Shown: one piece after another, positions 30,961 to 39,094 of the stretch
How positions within the stretch are numbered: the first letter of the stretch is position 1
Layout of the letters: every line of letters begins with the position of its first letter
NCBI RefSeq assembly: GCF_036962705.1
Contig: NZ_JBALOQ010000017.1
Span: forward strand, 124,001 to 188,000
Direction of reading: 5' to 3'
DNA from: Ferdinandcohnia sp036962705
GTDB taxonomy: Bacteria > Bacillota > Bacilli > Bacillales > Bacillaceae_L
DNA: 64,000 nt
The notes under the pieces: model-generated
Told to the model about the DNA's origin: nothing
The model's input: the letters and a program-made list of their open reading frames with translations, nothing else
Database searches by the model: none
Position numbers and translations under genes: made by a program

Positions 30961-32625
30961 TTGTTGGAGAACGGATTGTCCATTTTTGCACTTGGTGGGA
31001 TTAATGAGATTGGGAAAAATATGTATGTGGTGCAGTATGATGATGATATTTTTGTGATTGATTGTGGGGGGAAGTTTCCTGATGAGAGCCTGCTTGGGAT
31101 TGATTTGATTATTCCGGACCTGACCTATTTGGAGGAAAATCGGGAGAAAATTCGCGGGATGCTGGTTACACATGGGCATGAGGATCATATTGGTGGGATC
31201 CCATATTTTCTAAAAAAGCTCAATGTGCCAATTTATGCGACTCGGTTTACGCTTGGTTTAATTGAATTGAAGCTGACGGAACATCGTCTTCTTGCGGATA
31301 CCAAGCTAATTCCGATTGACTCCAATTCTAAGCTAGAGTTCGGCAAAATAATAGTTTCCTTTTTCAAGGTAAATCATAGTATTCCGGATTGTCTCGGAAT
31401 TGTGTTTGATACGCCCGAAGGCAAGGTCGTTCATACCGGAGATTTCAAGTTTGATTTGACGCCAGTGAATGACCAGCATTCAGACATTCATCGGATGGCT
31501 GAAATTGGGCGTGAGGGTGTGCTTGTTTTATTATCTGAGAGTACGAATGCGGAGCGCCCTGGGGCAACTCCGACTGAGTTAAAGGTTGGGCATGTGATTG
31601 AGGAAGCTTTTATGAAAGCAACCAGAAAAGTCTTTGTGTCAACGTTTGCTTCGAATATTAGTCGTGTCCAGCAGGTTGTTGAGGCAGCTATGAAAACGAA
31701 TCGAAAGCTCGCACTTCTTGGAAGAAGTATGGTGAATGTCGTGGATGTTGCGGTTGAGCGTGGCTATCTCCACATTCCGGATGGCATGCTGATTGATGCC
31801 CAAGAGGTGGAGAGTCTTGCGCCAGAGAAGGTTTGTATATTATGTACCGGAAGTCAAGGAGAGCCGATGGCTGCGCTTGCTCGTCTTTCGAATGCGAGTT
31901 ACAGGGATGTGCATATTCTCCCTGAAGATACAGTGATTCTAGCGGCAGGGCCAATTCCAGGTAATGAAAAAAATGTATCACGCATCATCGATAATTTGTT
32001 TCAGCTCGGGGCGGTTGTTTTATATGGAGGAAGCGCAACTGGAATGCATGTTTCCGGCCATGGGTTTCAGGAGGAGCTCAAGCTTATGCTGACTTTAATG
32101 AAACCGACTTATTTTATCCCGATTCATGGGGAGTATCGGATGCTTCATCAGCACAAGTCACTTGCGGTCTCCGTCGGAGTGGAGCCTGAAAATGTTTTTA
32201 TCATTCAAAATGGCGATGTGGTTGATGTTAAACATTCAGAGGCCCGTCAAACTCGGAAAATCCCTTCTGGCGATATATATGTGGACGGGATTGGTGTCGG
32301 GGATGTCGGAGATATTATTTTGCGTGACCGTAAGCAGCTGTCTGAGGATGGCATGGTTGTCATTGTTGTCACGCTTAGTAAAAGAGACCAGAAAATCCTG
32401 TCGGGACCGGATACAATTACGCGCGGTTTTGTGTTTAACAGGGATTCTGAAGTGCTTTTACGGGAAACAAACCGGCTTGTAAAAAAAGCAATTCTTGACC
32501 TTCAGAGTGAAAACAGATATCAGTGGAACACGATGAAAAAGGAGATTAAAAAGTCGGTGGGGCAATATTTATTCGCACAAACGAAACGTAAACCGATGAT
32601 TCTTCCGTTTATTATCGAAGTATAA
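30961..32625 (+). CDS. Ribonuclease J
   Basis: This 554-residue enzyme cuts RNA as a 5' exonuclease and endonuclease. The beta-lactamase fold carries the metal motif HGHEDH (71-76), then the beta-CASP region, and the end PMILPFIIEV is the RNase J C-terminus. It keeps the full metal motif, unlike B. subtilis RNase J2. Compared with both J1 and J2 it looks like a separate paralogue. AGGAGG precedes the TTG start. It is monocistronic with its own terminator. Confidence 0.9.
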   Translation: MLENGLSIFALGGINEIGKNMYVVQYDDDIFVIDCGGKFPDESLLGIDLIIPDLTYLEENREKIRGMLVTHGHEDHIGGIPYFLKKLNVPIYATRFTLGLIELKLTEHRLLADTKLIPIDSNSKLEFGKIIVSFFKVNHSIPDCLGIVFDTPEGKVVHTGDFKFDLTPVNDQHSDIHRMAEIGREGVLVLLSESTNAERPGATPTELKVGHVIEEAFMKATRKVFVSTFASNISRVQQVVEAAMKTNRKLALLGRSMVNVVDVAVERGYLHIPDGMLIDAQEVESLAPEKVCILCTGSQGEPMAALARLSNASYRDVHILPEDTVILAAGPIPGNEKNVSRIIDNLFQLGAVVLYGGSATGMHVSGHGFQEELKLMLTLMKPTYFIPIHGEYRMLHQHKSLAVSVGVEPENVFIIQNGDVVDVKHSEARQTRKIPSGDIYVDGIGVGDVGDIILRDRKQLSEDGMVVIVVTLSKRDQKILSGPDTITRGFVFNRDSEVLLRETNRLVKKAILDLQSENRYQWNTMKKEIKKSVGQYLFAQTKRKPMILPFIIEV

Positions 32626-32645
32626 CCCTCCGGTCGGAGGGTTAT
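32622..32645. terminator. Terminator between RNase J and the TPR gene
   Basis: AACCCTCCG/CGGAGGGTT perfect 9-bp stem (32624-32632 with 32635-32643). Genes converge here; the T tracts on either side are weak, so it probably acts in both directions. Confidence 0.7.
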
Positions 32646-32646
32646 T

Positions 32647-33120
32647 TCATTTCCAAGTTTCATCCAGCTTATCAGCGTAAAATTCGATGGCTCGTTTGTA
32701 CCTTTGTATGGACGTATCACTCGATGTCTCAGTCAAACCTTTTAAAAGAATTTCCATTGCCTCCTGATGTCGGTCAAGATTGTAGAGTACCATTGCGTAA
32801 AAGGCCTTTATCGCGTGATTTTCAGGAAATAGCTCAATCCCTTTGGATAGAGTCGTTTCGGATTTTTCATATTCTCCGAGCGTTCGATAGGTGCTCCCTA
32901 ATCCAAGTAAGGCCCCTTCCAAATCTTCATTCTGTAAACCTAGCTCAATTGCCTTTTCATAAAAAGGGGCAGCTTCGGATTCCAGCCCTAACACATCAAA
33001 GCTCCAAGCTACCTGATAGTTTAGCTGAGGGTCTTCGGGGGCAACCTTCACCAACATCAAAAGCCGTTCGTTTGATTCTTTGAGTCTGCCCTCTTTTCTA
33101 AGTTGTAGGGCGTGATTCAC
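32647..33120 (-). CDS. Tetratricopeptide repeat protein
   Basis: This 157-residue protein is made of about four TPR helix pairs (for example DPQLNYQVAWSFDVLGLESE, ENHAIKAFYAMVLYNLDRHQ) and matches the tetratrico_peptide_5 family. It probably binds a partner protein. The GTG start overlaps the upstream stop as GTGA, so it is coupled to the isochorismatase-family gene; why they are paired is unclear. Confidence 0.8.
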   Translation of the reverse strand: MNHALQLRKEGRLKESNERLLMLVKVAPEDPQLNYQVAWSFDVLGLESEAAPFYEKAIELGLQNEDLEGALLGLGSTYRTLGEYEKSETTLSKGIELFPENHAIKAFYAMVLYNLDRHQEAMEILLKGLTETSSDTSIQRYKRAIEFYADKLDETWK

Positions 33121-33647
33121 TTTTGATATGCCTCCTGATATTCCTCGAGATAAAGGACCTCAATTGCTTCCGACCAGTTAAGTACAGTTCCGACAAAGTC
33201 CTGAATATCGAGTCCCTTCATCTCATATGTTTCATCGGTATTCGTTGTCCCAGTCGCATCTTCCACAAAGGTTACTTTGTAGCCTCGATCATATCCCGAA
33301 ATTGCTGTAAACATGCAGCAGAATTCGGTTTCAAAACCTGTTATGAAAATATGATTAACTCCTAATTGCTCTAGAATGGATGAAAGATTCGTCTGAAAAA
33401 AGGCACTTGGGGTTTCTTTTTCAACAACATAATCAGCGAAGTCCCTGACTGATTCGTGAATCTCAGAACCGTTCGAATTTCTGTGAAGTGGATTCTCTTC
33501 ATTTTTGCCAAAATGTCTCACCATAATTACCGGCAGGTTTTTCGCTTTAAAATCCTGAATGATTTGTTGAATTTTATTTAGTTCATGGCTGAAATCTTTA
33601 AAATTCACCATACCATTTTGGACATCAATTACTAATAATGCTTGCAT
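33117..33647 (-). CDS. Isochorismatase-family cysteine hydrolase
   Basis: This 176-residue hydrolase has the catalytic set: Asp8 (LLVIDVQNGM), Lys in VVEKETPSAF and Cys in GFETEFCCMFTAISG with the cis-peptide before it. Such enzymes hydrolyse nicotinamide, carbamoyl amines or isochorismate; the substrate cannot be read from sequence. The gene begins 3 bases after the VOC gene. Confidence 0.85.
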   Translation of the reverse strand: MQALLVIDVQNGMVNFKDFSHELNKIQQIIQDFKAKNLPVIMVRHFGKNEENPLHRNSNGSEIHESVRDFADYVVEKETPSAFFQTNLSSILEQLGVNHIFITGFETEFCCMFTAISGYDRGYKVTFVEDATGTTNTDETYEMKGLDIQDFVGTVLNWSEAIEVLYLEEYQEAYQK

Positions 33648-33650
33648 ACT

Positions 33651-34058
33651 TTACCCTCTCCTTTTAAAAGTTGGACTAAGTTCGCTCCAGACATCAAATT
33701 GGTTGCCATCTGGATCTCTAAATACAAAATTGTTCCCGGCATGGCCACGGTCTTCGATTTCCCCGACCGTGATATGACGTTCCTGAAACTCATTATGTAA
33801 ATTCTCTAAAGCTTGCAAACCATCAACCTCAAAGGTTAGCAAAAATCGTTCAAGTCCTTTTACATCAATGAAATTTGAGGTTTGTCCTTCCGGTGCTGCA
33901 ACAAGGAAAAAACTTTGATCCGCTAAATCAAGAATTGCTTTGTCCTCGTCCATATAGTTCAGTGTTGCCCCAAGGTTTTCTGTGTACCAGGTGGCAGATT
34001 GCTGAACATTAGTAACTGGTAGATAGGTGGTTCCAACACGTAGGAGTATTTGTTTCAT
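33651..34058 (-). CDS. VOC-family (glyoxalase-like) protein
   Basis: This 135-residue protein has the VOC fold with a paired beta-alpha-beta structure and the C-terminal FRDPDGNQFDVWSE motif. GGAGGAG precedes the ATG. It heads a short operon with the isochorismatase-family and TPR genes. Substrate unknown. Confidence 0.82.
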   Translation of the reverse strand: MKQILLRVGTTYLPVTNVQQSATWYTENLGATLNYMDEDKAILDLADQSFFLVAAPEGQTSNFIDVKGLERFLLTFEVDGLQALENLHNEFQERHITVGEIEDRGHAGNNFVFRDPDGNQFDVWSELSPTFKRRG

Positions 34059-34081
34059 TTTAGGGGCTCCTCCTTTTTATT

Positions 34082-34227
34082 TCATTCTTTTTCTTCCGTT
34101 CTCCCCATTGTTATGTCATCAAACGGCGTGTATTCATTACTAGGCATTTTTTCTTACGAACTACTTTAAAAATAGACAAACTTATGGTTACGCCTAGGAT
34201 GGTGAGAAAAACAAAAACAAATGTCAT
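34082..34227 (-). pseudogene. DUF3951 small membrane protein, frame broken
   Basis: The N-terminal part (MTFVFVFLTILGVTISLSIF then KVVRKKK) and the C-terminal part (PSNEYTPFDDITMGRTEEKE) together match DUF3951 proteins. They are in different frames and meet at a run of six A on the minus strand (34152-34147). One more A would restore one 49-residue reading. GGAGAGGG precedes the ATG. It is either a real frameshift, slippage at the A run, or a base-call error. Confidence 0.7.
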
Positions 34228-34310
34228 GGACACCCTCTCCATTTCGCAATGGAATTCGATATGTATAAATTCGCGATTTGCCCTCATTTCCCTTCAATTC
34301 TTTTCCAGTT

Positions 34311-34351
34311 CTAAAAAAAAGAAGCCACATCCTTTATTGGACAGGCTTCTT
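34311..34351 (-). terminator. Terminator
   Basis: AAGAAGCC/GGCTTCTT hairpin with an 18-base loop followed on the minus strand by eight T residues. It ends the GNAT-SRPBCC transcript. Confidence 0.8.
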
Positions 34352-34356
34352 ACGGA

Positions 34357-34836
34357 TTATTTGGTTAGATTGTTGATAGCTTCGACGTATTGTTCGTATA
34401 AAGGCTCCCACTGTAGTTTACGGTTTTCCACTTGTTTGCCATCTAGTAAAACGCCTATGACATCTAGACATACATGCCATCCCGCTAAGTCTCTTGGCGT
34501 TTGGTCGGTAAGCTTTGTGATTGTCTCAATTAATAGTAGCTTACATCCTTCCTGCTCAGAAGTAAGCTCAAAGCGAACACTGTCATCTGCCCAAGTGAAT
34601 TCTAACACAGAACGATCGCTTAAGTCTGTGATAGTCATTTCCTCGAAGGTTCCATCTCCCATATCAAAAAGGATAAGGCCACCCTTTCTGAGATCATCTA
34701 CCTTTAATTCTGCAAACCATGTTGGTAGTTTTTCGTTGTCGGTAAGCATCGCCCAAACTTCATCGACTGAATGAGGATAATGTCGTTCAAAAGTTGCTAT
34801 GTAATTTGGTTCGTTTTTTGTAAGAGTTGCGAGCAT
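34357..34836 (-). CDS. SRPBCC/AHSA1-family protein
   Basis: This 159-residue protein has the START/AHSA1 fold: YIATFERHYPHSVDEVWAML at the N-terminus, WFAELKVDDLRKGG and the long C-terminal helix after AGWHVCLDV. Such proteins bind hydrophobic ligands or chaperone co-factors. The ATG at 34836 has AGGAGG 6 bases upstream and lies inside the end of the GNAT gene. Confidence 0.82.
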   Translation of the reverse strand: MLATLTKNEPNYIATFERHYPHSVDEVWAMLTDNEKLPTWFAELKVDDLRKGGLILFDMGDGTFEEMTITDLSDRSVLEFTWADDSVRFELTSEQEGCKLLLIETITKLTDQTPRDLAGWHVCLDVIGVLLDGKQVENRKLQWEPLYEQYVEAINNLTK

Positions 34837-35351
34837 GATGTGCCTCCTATTGTTAGAATATCTTCCCATCCGTATACCGCTTCTTTTAGAATTCTCCCGC
34901 CGATTTCTACTTCAACGGTATCTAGTTTGCGAGCTCCAAGTGCTTCGTAAAATAGACAGGATTTGTTTTCTTCCAATACTAATACTAGCATTGTATTTAT
35001 TTTCTTGTCCAAAAGTTGATTTACAACAGGGACTACTAACTTTTTACCCAAGCCTTGTCCTTGATATTCTTGAAAAATATAGATGGCGTAGAGCTCACCC
35101 TGATAGTTTTCATAATTTCCACTGCGCTCTTTTCCACCACATGCAAATCCCACGATTTCTCCTTGTTCATTTTCCGCTACAATAACATGTCCATTCGGAA
35201 TTCCTCTTTTCCACATCTTTTCCCTAGATTCATAGGATAATTGATCAAGAAATTCATCGGGAACGATTCCGGAATAGGTCGTTCTCCAGCTATCAACATG
35301 TACTTTGGCGATGCCTTTTGAATCGGATAAAATTGCTTTTCTTATTTTCAT
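34797..35351 (-). CDS. GNAT acetyltransferase
   Basis: This 184-residue acetyltransferase has the acetyl-CoA motif QEYQGQGLGKKLV and the C-terminal VLEENKSCLFYEALGARK. The last ~15 residues (TIGGTSCSQLLQKTNQIT) extend into the next gene by 40 bases and are unusual, so the original stop may have been lost. Substrate unknown. Confidence 0.83.
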   Translation of the reverse strand: MKIRKAILSDSKGIAKVHVDSWRTTYSGIVPDEFLDQLSYESREKMWKRGIPNGHVIVAENEQGEIVGFACGGKERSGNYENYQGELYAIYIFQEYQGQGLGKKLVVPVVNQLLDKKINTMLVLVLEENKSCLFYEALGARKLDTVEVEIGGRILKEAVYGWEDILTIGGTSCSQLLQKTNQIT

Positions 35352-35360
35352 AATGTCCTC

Positions 35361-35822
35361 CTATTTTACTTCTAATGCGAAGGCATAAAACGCATCCCCG
35401 TTTGAAACATTCTCCTCTTTTTCATCCATCCACCAAACTCCATAAGAATAGTAGTACACACCTTTTTCCTCGGGAGCTGTAAATCGGTGATTTTCTACTT
35501 TCACTTCAGTCTCATTGTCACCAGTGTAATATGCTACATGCACTTCATTTGGCATTGGTTCATAATCCATTACTAAAGTAATTTCTTCACCAGGGTGTAC
35601 AACAATTGGCTCTTTTCCTTCTAAAAGTGCTTCGGGTCCTGCTGTGTCAACGCATGTACTGCTCCAGCAATATGTTCCAAGAACTGTTGGATATGTTTCA
35701 TTCCCAATTTGAATGTTCGTTTCAGGTGGTTTGCTTCCTGTAAGCTTACTTGAATTATTACCTCCACAACCTGCAAGTGTAATCAATATTCCTGATAGAA
35801 ATACAAGCAACCATTTTTTCAT
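35361..35822 (-). CDS. Lipoprotein of unknown function
   Basis: This 153-residue protein starts MKKWLLVFLSGILITLAGCG: a signal peptide with lipobox LAGC, so it is anchored outside the membrane. The mature part is acidic, with YCWSSTC (a possible disulfide) and Trp/Tyr-rich YYYSYGVWWMDE. GGGAGG lies 7 bases before the ATG at 35822. Not recognised beyond that. Confidence 0.75.
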   Translation of the reverse strand: MKKWLLVFLSGILITLAGCGGNNSSKLTGSKPPETNIQIGNETYPTVLGTYCWSSTCVDTAGPEALLEGKEPIVVHPGEEITLVMDYEPMPNEVHVAYYTGDNETEVKVENHRFTAPEEKGVYYYSYGVWWMDEKEENVSNGDAFYAFALEVK

Positions 35823-35966
35823 TCTGAGTCCTCCCATTGTGTGCTTTTACTAAATTGACGAAACCTTCAAAAAAATGTTACACATTTTGAAACCAAATCG
35901 CTTATTTTTTCGTATATTTGGTATAATGGAATATATATGATGAAACGGGTGTAGGGAGGTCATTTG

Positions 35967-36191
35967 ATGACGGGTATAGTTGCGGTTGTCATGGTATTTT
36001 CAATTCCACTAGTTGCGATTATTACGAGCCACTTTCAAACACAATCAAAATACAAACAAAAAATCATTCAGGATGAATTGGAGTTAGAAAAGCTAAAGCA
36101 TGAAAATTACTTGCTTGAAACAGCGAAAATGCGTGTCGAGCTTGAAAAAATGAAGCTAGAAGCCCCAAAGGATGAGACGAAAATAATTTAA
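35967..36191 (+). CDS. Small membrane protein with coiled-coil tail
   Basis: This 74-residue protein has one membrane segment (about 3-21) followed by a charged coiled coil (QDELELEKLKHENYLLETAK). Such proteins are common in Bacillaceae and unassigned. GGGAGGT lies 6 bases before the ATG at 35967; the TTG at 35964 is too close. It has its own terminator. Confidence 0.72.
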   Translation: MTGIVAVVMVFSIPLVAIITSHFQTQSKYKQKIIQDELELEKLKHENYLLETAKMRVELEKMKLEAPKDETKII

Positions 36192-36195
36192 GAGG

Positions 36196-36228
36196 GAACA
36201 CCCAATTTTTGAGGGTGTTCTTTATTTT
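36196..36228 (+). terminator. Terminator
   Basis: GAACACCC/GGGTGTTC hairpin (36196-36203 with 36213-36220) followed by TTTATTTT. It ends the small membrane protein gene and overlaps the end of the converging ASCH gene. Confidence 0.8.
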
Positions 36229-36659
36229 GCATCAACCAATTCAAAGCGCTCACACACAAGTAACATATCCTCTGTAAATTCTTGGCCAATCTTCTGTAGT
36301 TGATCTGTGAAGAACTTAATATGTATGTCTCTCCAATTCTGATAGGTTCCGTCCCCTTCAGCAATCGCGAATGCCTCAGGAACCTCGTTCATTGGTTGAA
36401 TCGTTACCTCGACCGTTTTAATAATCGCCACTGGCTCATCATGGCTATTTAATAGAATGCTATAATCGTCCACCTTTGGAAGAGGCTCTTTTTCAATCTC
36501 ATAAAAGACGTATCCAGAGCATGTAGCTGTTTTGATTCCATTAATCACTAATTGTGCAAGATGGTCAGGGTCTGCCCCAAATTGCCATGCACCAAATAAT
36601 TCTGGCTTTTCTTTTCCTTCACAAAATTCATCCCAATATCGTTGTGCTGCTTTGTTCAT
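36222..36659 (-). CDS. ASCH-domain protein
   Basis: This 145-residue protein matches ASCH-domain proteins of the YqfB-like group: AWQFGADPDHLAQLVINGIK near residues 24-43, TATCSGYV, and a conserved GDGTYQNWRDIHIKFF near residues 101-116. ASCH domains bind RNA or act as amidohydrolases on modified nucleosides; the target here is unknown. Confidence 0.85.
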   Translation of the reverse strand: MNKAAQRYWDEFCEGKEKPELFGAWQFGADPDHLAQLVINGIKTATCSGYVFYEIEKEPLPKVDDYSILLNSHDEPVAIIKTVEVTIQPMNEVPEAFAIAEGDGTYQNWRDIHIKFFTDQLQKIGQEFTEDMLLVCERFELVDAK

Positions 36660-36682
36660 TATGCTACCTCCATATTCTTCAT

Positions 36683-37183
36683 TTACAACTTATTTATATA
36701 GCCATTAATTTCTTTTGTTCCTCTTAGAATAATCACTGTTTTTTCCTTGGATAATCGGTTAAGTCTTTCCTGCATTTTATGGATTCTTGGCTTGTAGGTC
36801 GTCCAGATAAATTTGATAAACTCCCAATCTATTTTTTCTGTACAGCCGAGATCTGCACGCTTTTTACCGATGTGTTTAACATAGCGTTTCAACACTCGGT
36901 AGAGGCACTGATATCTAGGTAGTTCAAGATAGACGATGGTGTCAGCTTGCTTTGTTCGCAGTTCGAAGGTATTGCTATAATTTCCATCGATTATCCAGCT
37001 GCCTTTAGCGAGAATCCTCTCTTGGGCTTCTGTAAATTCCTCATGTGATGCTTCAACCCATCCTGGTTTCCAAAAATAGCTGTCTAAGTGGTACACATCA
37101 ATTCCCATTTTGTTACCTAATTGTTGAGCAAATGTTGATTTTCCAACACCTGCTGAAATTCCGATAACCATGATTTTTTTCAT
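36683..37183 (-). CDS. P-loop kinase (topology modulation-like)
   Basis: The 166-residue protein has Walker A GISAGVGKST and the DNA topology modulation/FlaR-like family pattern (YHLDSYFWKPGWVEASHEEF, GSWIIDGNYSNTFELR). It is probably a small-molecule or nucleotide kinase. The ATG at 37183 has GAGGGA upstream. A related protein is encoded at 57630-58166. Confidence 0.8.
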   Translation of the reverse strand: MKKIMVIGISAGVGKSTFAQQLGNKMGIDVYHLDSYFWKPGWVEASHEEFTEAQERILAKGSWIIDGNYSNTFELRTKQADTIVYLELPRYQCLYRVLKRYVKHIGKKRADLGCTEKIDWEFIKFIWTTYKPRIHKMQERLNRLSKEKTVIILRGTKEINGYINKL

Positions 37184-37271
37184 GTGTTCCCTCGCTTTAT
37201 TAGTATTTTTGTACCATAATTTCATGATATAATTTTACTAGTTTAAAAGTCTTTAAAAGGGGTAAGTCAAC

Positions 37272-37862
37272 GTGTATCATTTCATTGCATCTATTTTAAA
37301 AGGTATTCTTACAGCAACAGGTGGGATTAAGGTTTATAACAAAGAGAAGCTGCCAAAGGACGGCGCCTATGTTGTTGCTTGTACACACACAGGTTATATC
37401 GATATTTTGTGGCTAGGTGTTTCATTGTTACCACGGCAAATTCATTACATGGCCAAAAAGGAATTATTCACAAACAAACTACTCGGTGGCTTTTTATCAA
37501 AGCTGAATGCATTCCCGGTTGACCGTGATAACCCTGGTCCAAGTGTTTTAAAAATTCCATCTAGATTGCTCTCGAAGGGTGAAGTGGTTGGAATTTTCCC
37601 TAGTGGAACACGTACAAATGAGCAAACTGCGCTTAAGCAAGGAGCAATTACAATCGCGCAACGAAGCAAGGTTCCTGTTGTTCCGGCTGTGTATATTGGA
37701 CCAAATACCGTTAAAGAGTTACTGAAATTTAAAAAGGCAAAGCTGATCTTCGGTGAGCCCATGTTTATCTCTTCGCCAGACATGGATGCGAAGCAGGCGC
37801 GTGATCATTTCACGCATGAATTAGAGAGAAAATTAGGGTTGCTTCGTGATGAGCTAACATAA
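37272..37862 (+). CDS. plsC: 1-acyl-glycerol-3-phosphate acyltransferase
   Basis: This 196-residue membrane-associated enzyme transfers an acyl chain to lysophosphatidic acid to make phosphatidic acid. The catalytic H-x4-D is in CTHTGYIDIL, and the substrate motif is IFPSGTRTN, with FPVDRDN between them. GTG start with AAAGGGG upstream. It has a good terminator. Confidence 0.9.
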   Translation: MYHFIASILKGILTATGGIKVYNKEKLPKDGAYVVACTHTGYIDILWLGVSLLPRQIHYMAKKELFTNKLLGGFLSKLNAFPVDRDNPGPSVLKIPSRLLSKGEVVGIFPSGTRTNEQTALKQGAITIAQRSKVPVVPAVYIGPNTVKELLKFKKAKLIFGEPMFISSPDMDAKQARDHFTHELERKLGLLRDELT

Positions 37863-37870
37863 GGTAAGCA

Positions 37871-37901
37871 AACGCTTGGAGTGAATTTTCCAAGCGTTTT
37901 T
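37871..37901 (+). terminator. Terminator of plsC
   Basis: AACGCTTGG/CCAAGCGTT hairpin (37871-37879 with 37890-37898) followed by TTTAT. It may also serve the converging gene. Confidence 0.8.
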
Positions 37902-38460
37902 ATAGTTGAAACTTTTCCTTGATCATTTTGGCAACTTCTTCAGCGCTTAGGTTCGTGTTATCAATCCTCAGGTAGTTTTCGAACGTAATTTCACCTTCAT
38001 ATGAATTTAAGCGATGCTTCTCCATCGTTTGTTTTATATCATTCTCAGACCATTCAATGTCGCGTTTTTTCGGTTTGTGTTCCAGACGATTTGGAGTTTT
38101 ATTTCTTTCGAGTCTTTCTTCTAAGTCCGCCTCAAGTTCCACATAATATACAGTTGCCCCTCTAGATTCAAAAAGCTCAGAAAGTCCCTTTACATACTCC
38201 CAATCTGATTCGAGGTTAAACATCCAGACATACGTGAAAATCATGCCATCCAAATCACTTTTTGAAACTTCTTCAAAGATTTCCTGACGAAACAATTTGA
38301 CTAGTCGTTTCCCCTCTTTTGTACTATAGTCGAAAAAGTGACCTACCAGGTCAATTGTCATGTGGTTATGAAAAAGCTTTAAATCTGTTATTTTCGCTAA
38401 TTCCTGTCCAACCGTCATTTTGCCAACCGCTTGTGGACCAAAGATATGTACAAATTTCAT
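37900..38460 (-). CDS. P-loop kinase-like protein
   Basis: This 186-residue protein starts MKFVHIFGPQAVGKMTVGQE with the Walker A-like GPQAVGKMTVG. It resembles AAA-family shikimate-kinase-like proteins of unknown substrate. The ATG at 38460 has AAAAGGGG upstream; a longer reading to 38547 adds 29 residues with no start signal. Confidence 0.78.
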   Translation of the reverse strand: MKFVHIFGPQAVGKMTVGQELAKITDLKLFHNHMTIDLVGHFFDYSTKEGKRLVKLFRQEIFEEVSKSDLDGMIFTYVWMFNLESDWEYVKGLSELFESRGATVYYVELEADLEERLERNKTPNRLEHKPKKRDIEWSENDIKQTMEKHRLNSYEGEITFENYLRIDNTNLSAEEVAKMIKEKFQL

Positions 38461-38575
38461 ATGTTTTCCCCTTTTCTTTTTGAATATTCTACCATAAGTG
38501 AACGAAATTTCACGCAATATTTTTATTTCGTAACCTTTTGACCTCAATTCACGCCAAATAAGATGAGGTGACGTT

Positions 38576-38920
38576 ATGAAGCGATTTATTTTTCTATTTA
38601 TTTTGTTGCTCGTTGGTTGTGGTACGAGTGGCCAAACTGGCGATGGTGAAGAAATGATTGTAACTGGCTATATTCTTGAGGTTGGAGAGCGAATTTTAGT
38701 AAATGAAAAAATTACTGGAGAAGAATTTGAAACAAAAACAGAACAGGAAATCCATGATGAGTACTATTTTTCAAGTATTTTTTTCAGTGTTAGTTCTATC
38801 GATCAATCAGTTGTGTCAATGCTTGAGGTTGGTCAAAAGGTAAAGATTGTGGTTGAGGGTGGAATCGCAGAGTCAGCACCAGCACAGGCGAAGGCAAGTA
38901 AAATAGAGATAGTGGAGTAG
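38576..38920 (+). CDS. DUF3221-like lipoprotein
   Basis: This 114-residue protein begins MKRFIFLFILLLVGCGTSGQ with lipobox LVGC. The mature part has the DUF3221 pattern (VTGYILEVGERILVN, KIVVEGGIAESAPAQAKASK) as in B. subtilis YobA. Function unknown; it is a small OB-like secreted domain. GGTGA precedes the ATG. Confidence 0.78.
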   Translation: MKRFIFLFILLLVGCGTSGQTGDGEEMIVTGYILEVGERILVNEKITGEEFETKTEQEIHDEYYFSSIFFSVSSIDQSVVSMLEVGQKVKIVVEGGIAESAPAQAKASKIEIVE

Positions 38921-38966
38921 TAATTGCTGCGACTTTTTGGGCCGCAGCTTTTTTGGGCGATTTTGT

Positions 38967-39065
38967 GCTAAAAACAGTAAAACTTGATTATTAACCGGAA
39001 TCTTAAGATTAAAAACAGTATGTCGGGAATTATGAACAGTATTTTCAAATTAAAAACGGTAAAAG
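38967..39065 (+). repeat. Periodic AAAACAGT array 3 (solo)
   Basis: Units begin at about 38971 (AAAACAGT), 38991 (decayed TTAACCGG), 39012, 39033 (TGAACAGT) and 39053 (AAAACGGT), spacing 20-21 bp. The edge GCTAAAAACAGTAAAA is shared with array 2. It lies between the 3' ends of two converging genes, with no NERD gene attached. Confidence 0.8.
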
Positions 39066-39094
39066 CATTAATCTACTAATTTCAACCCTGCTAC

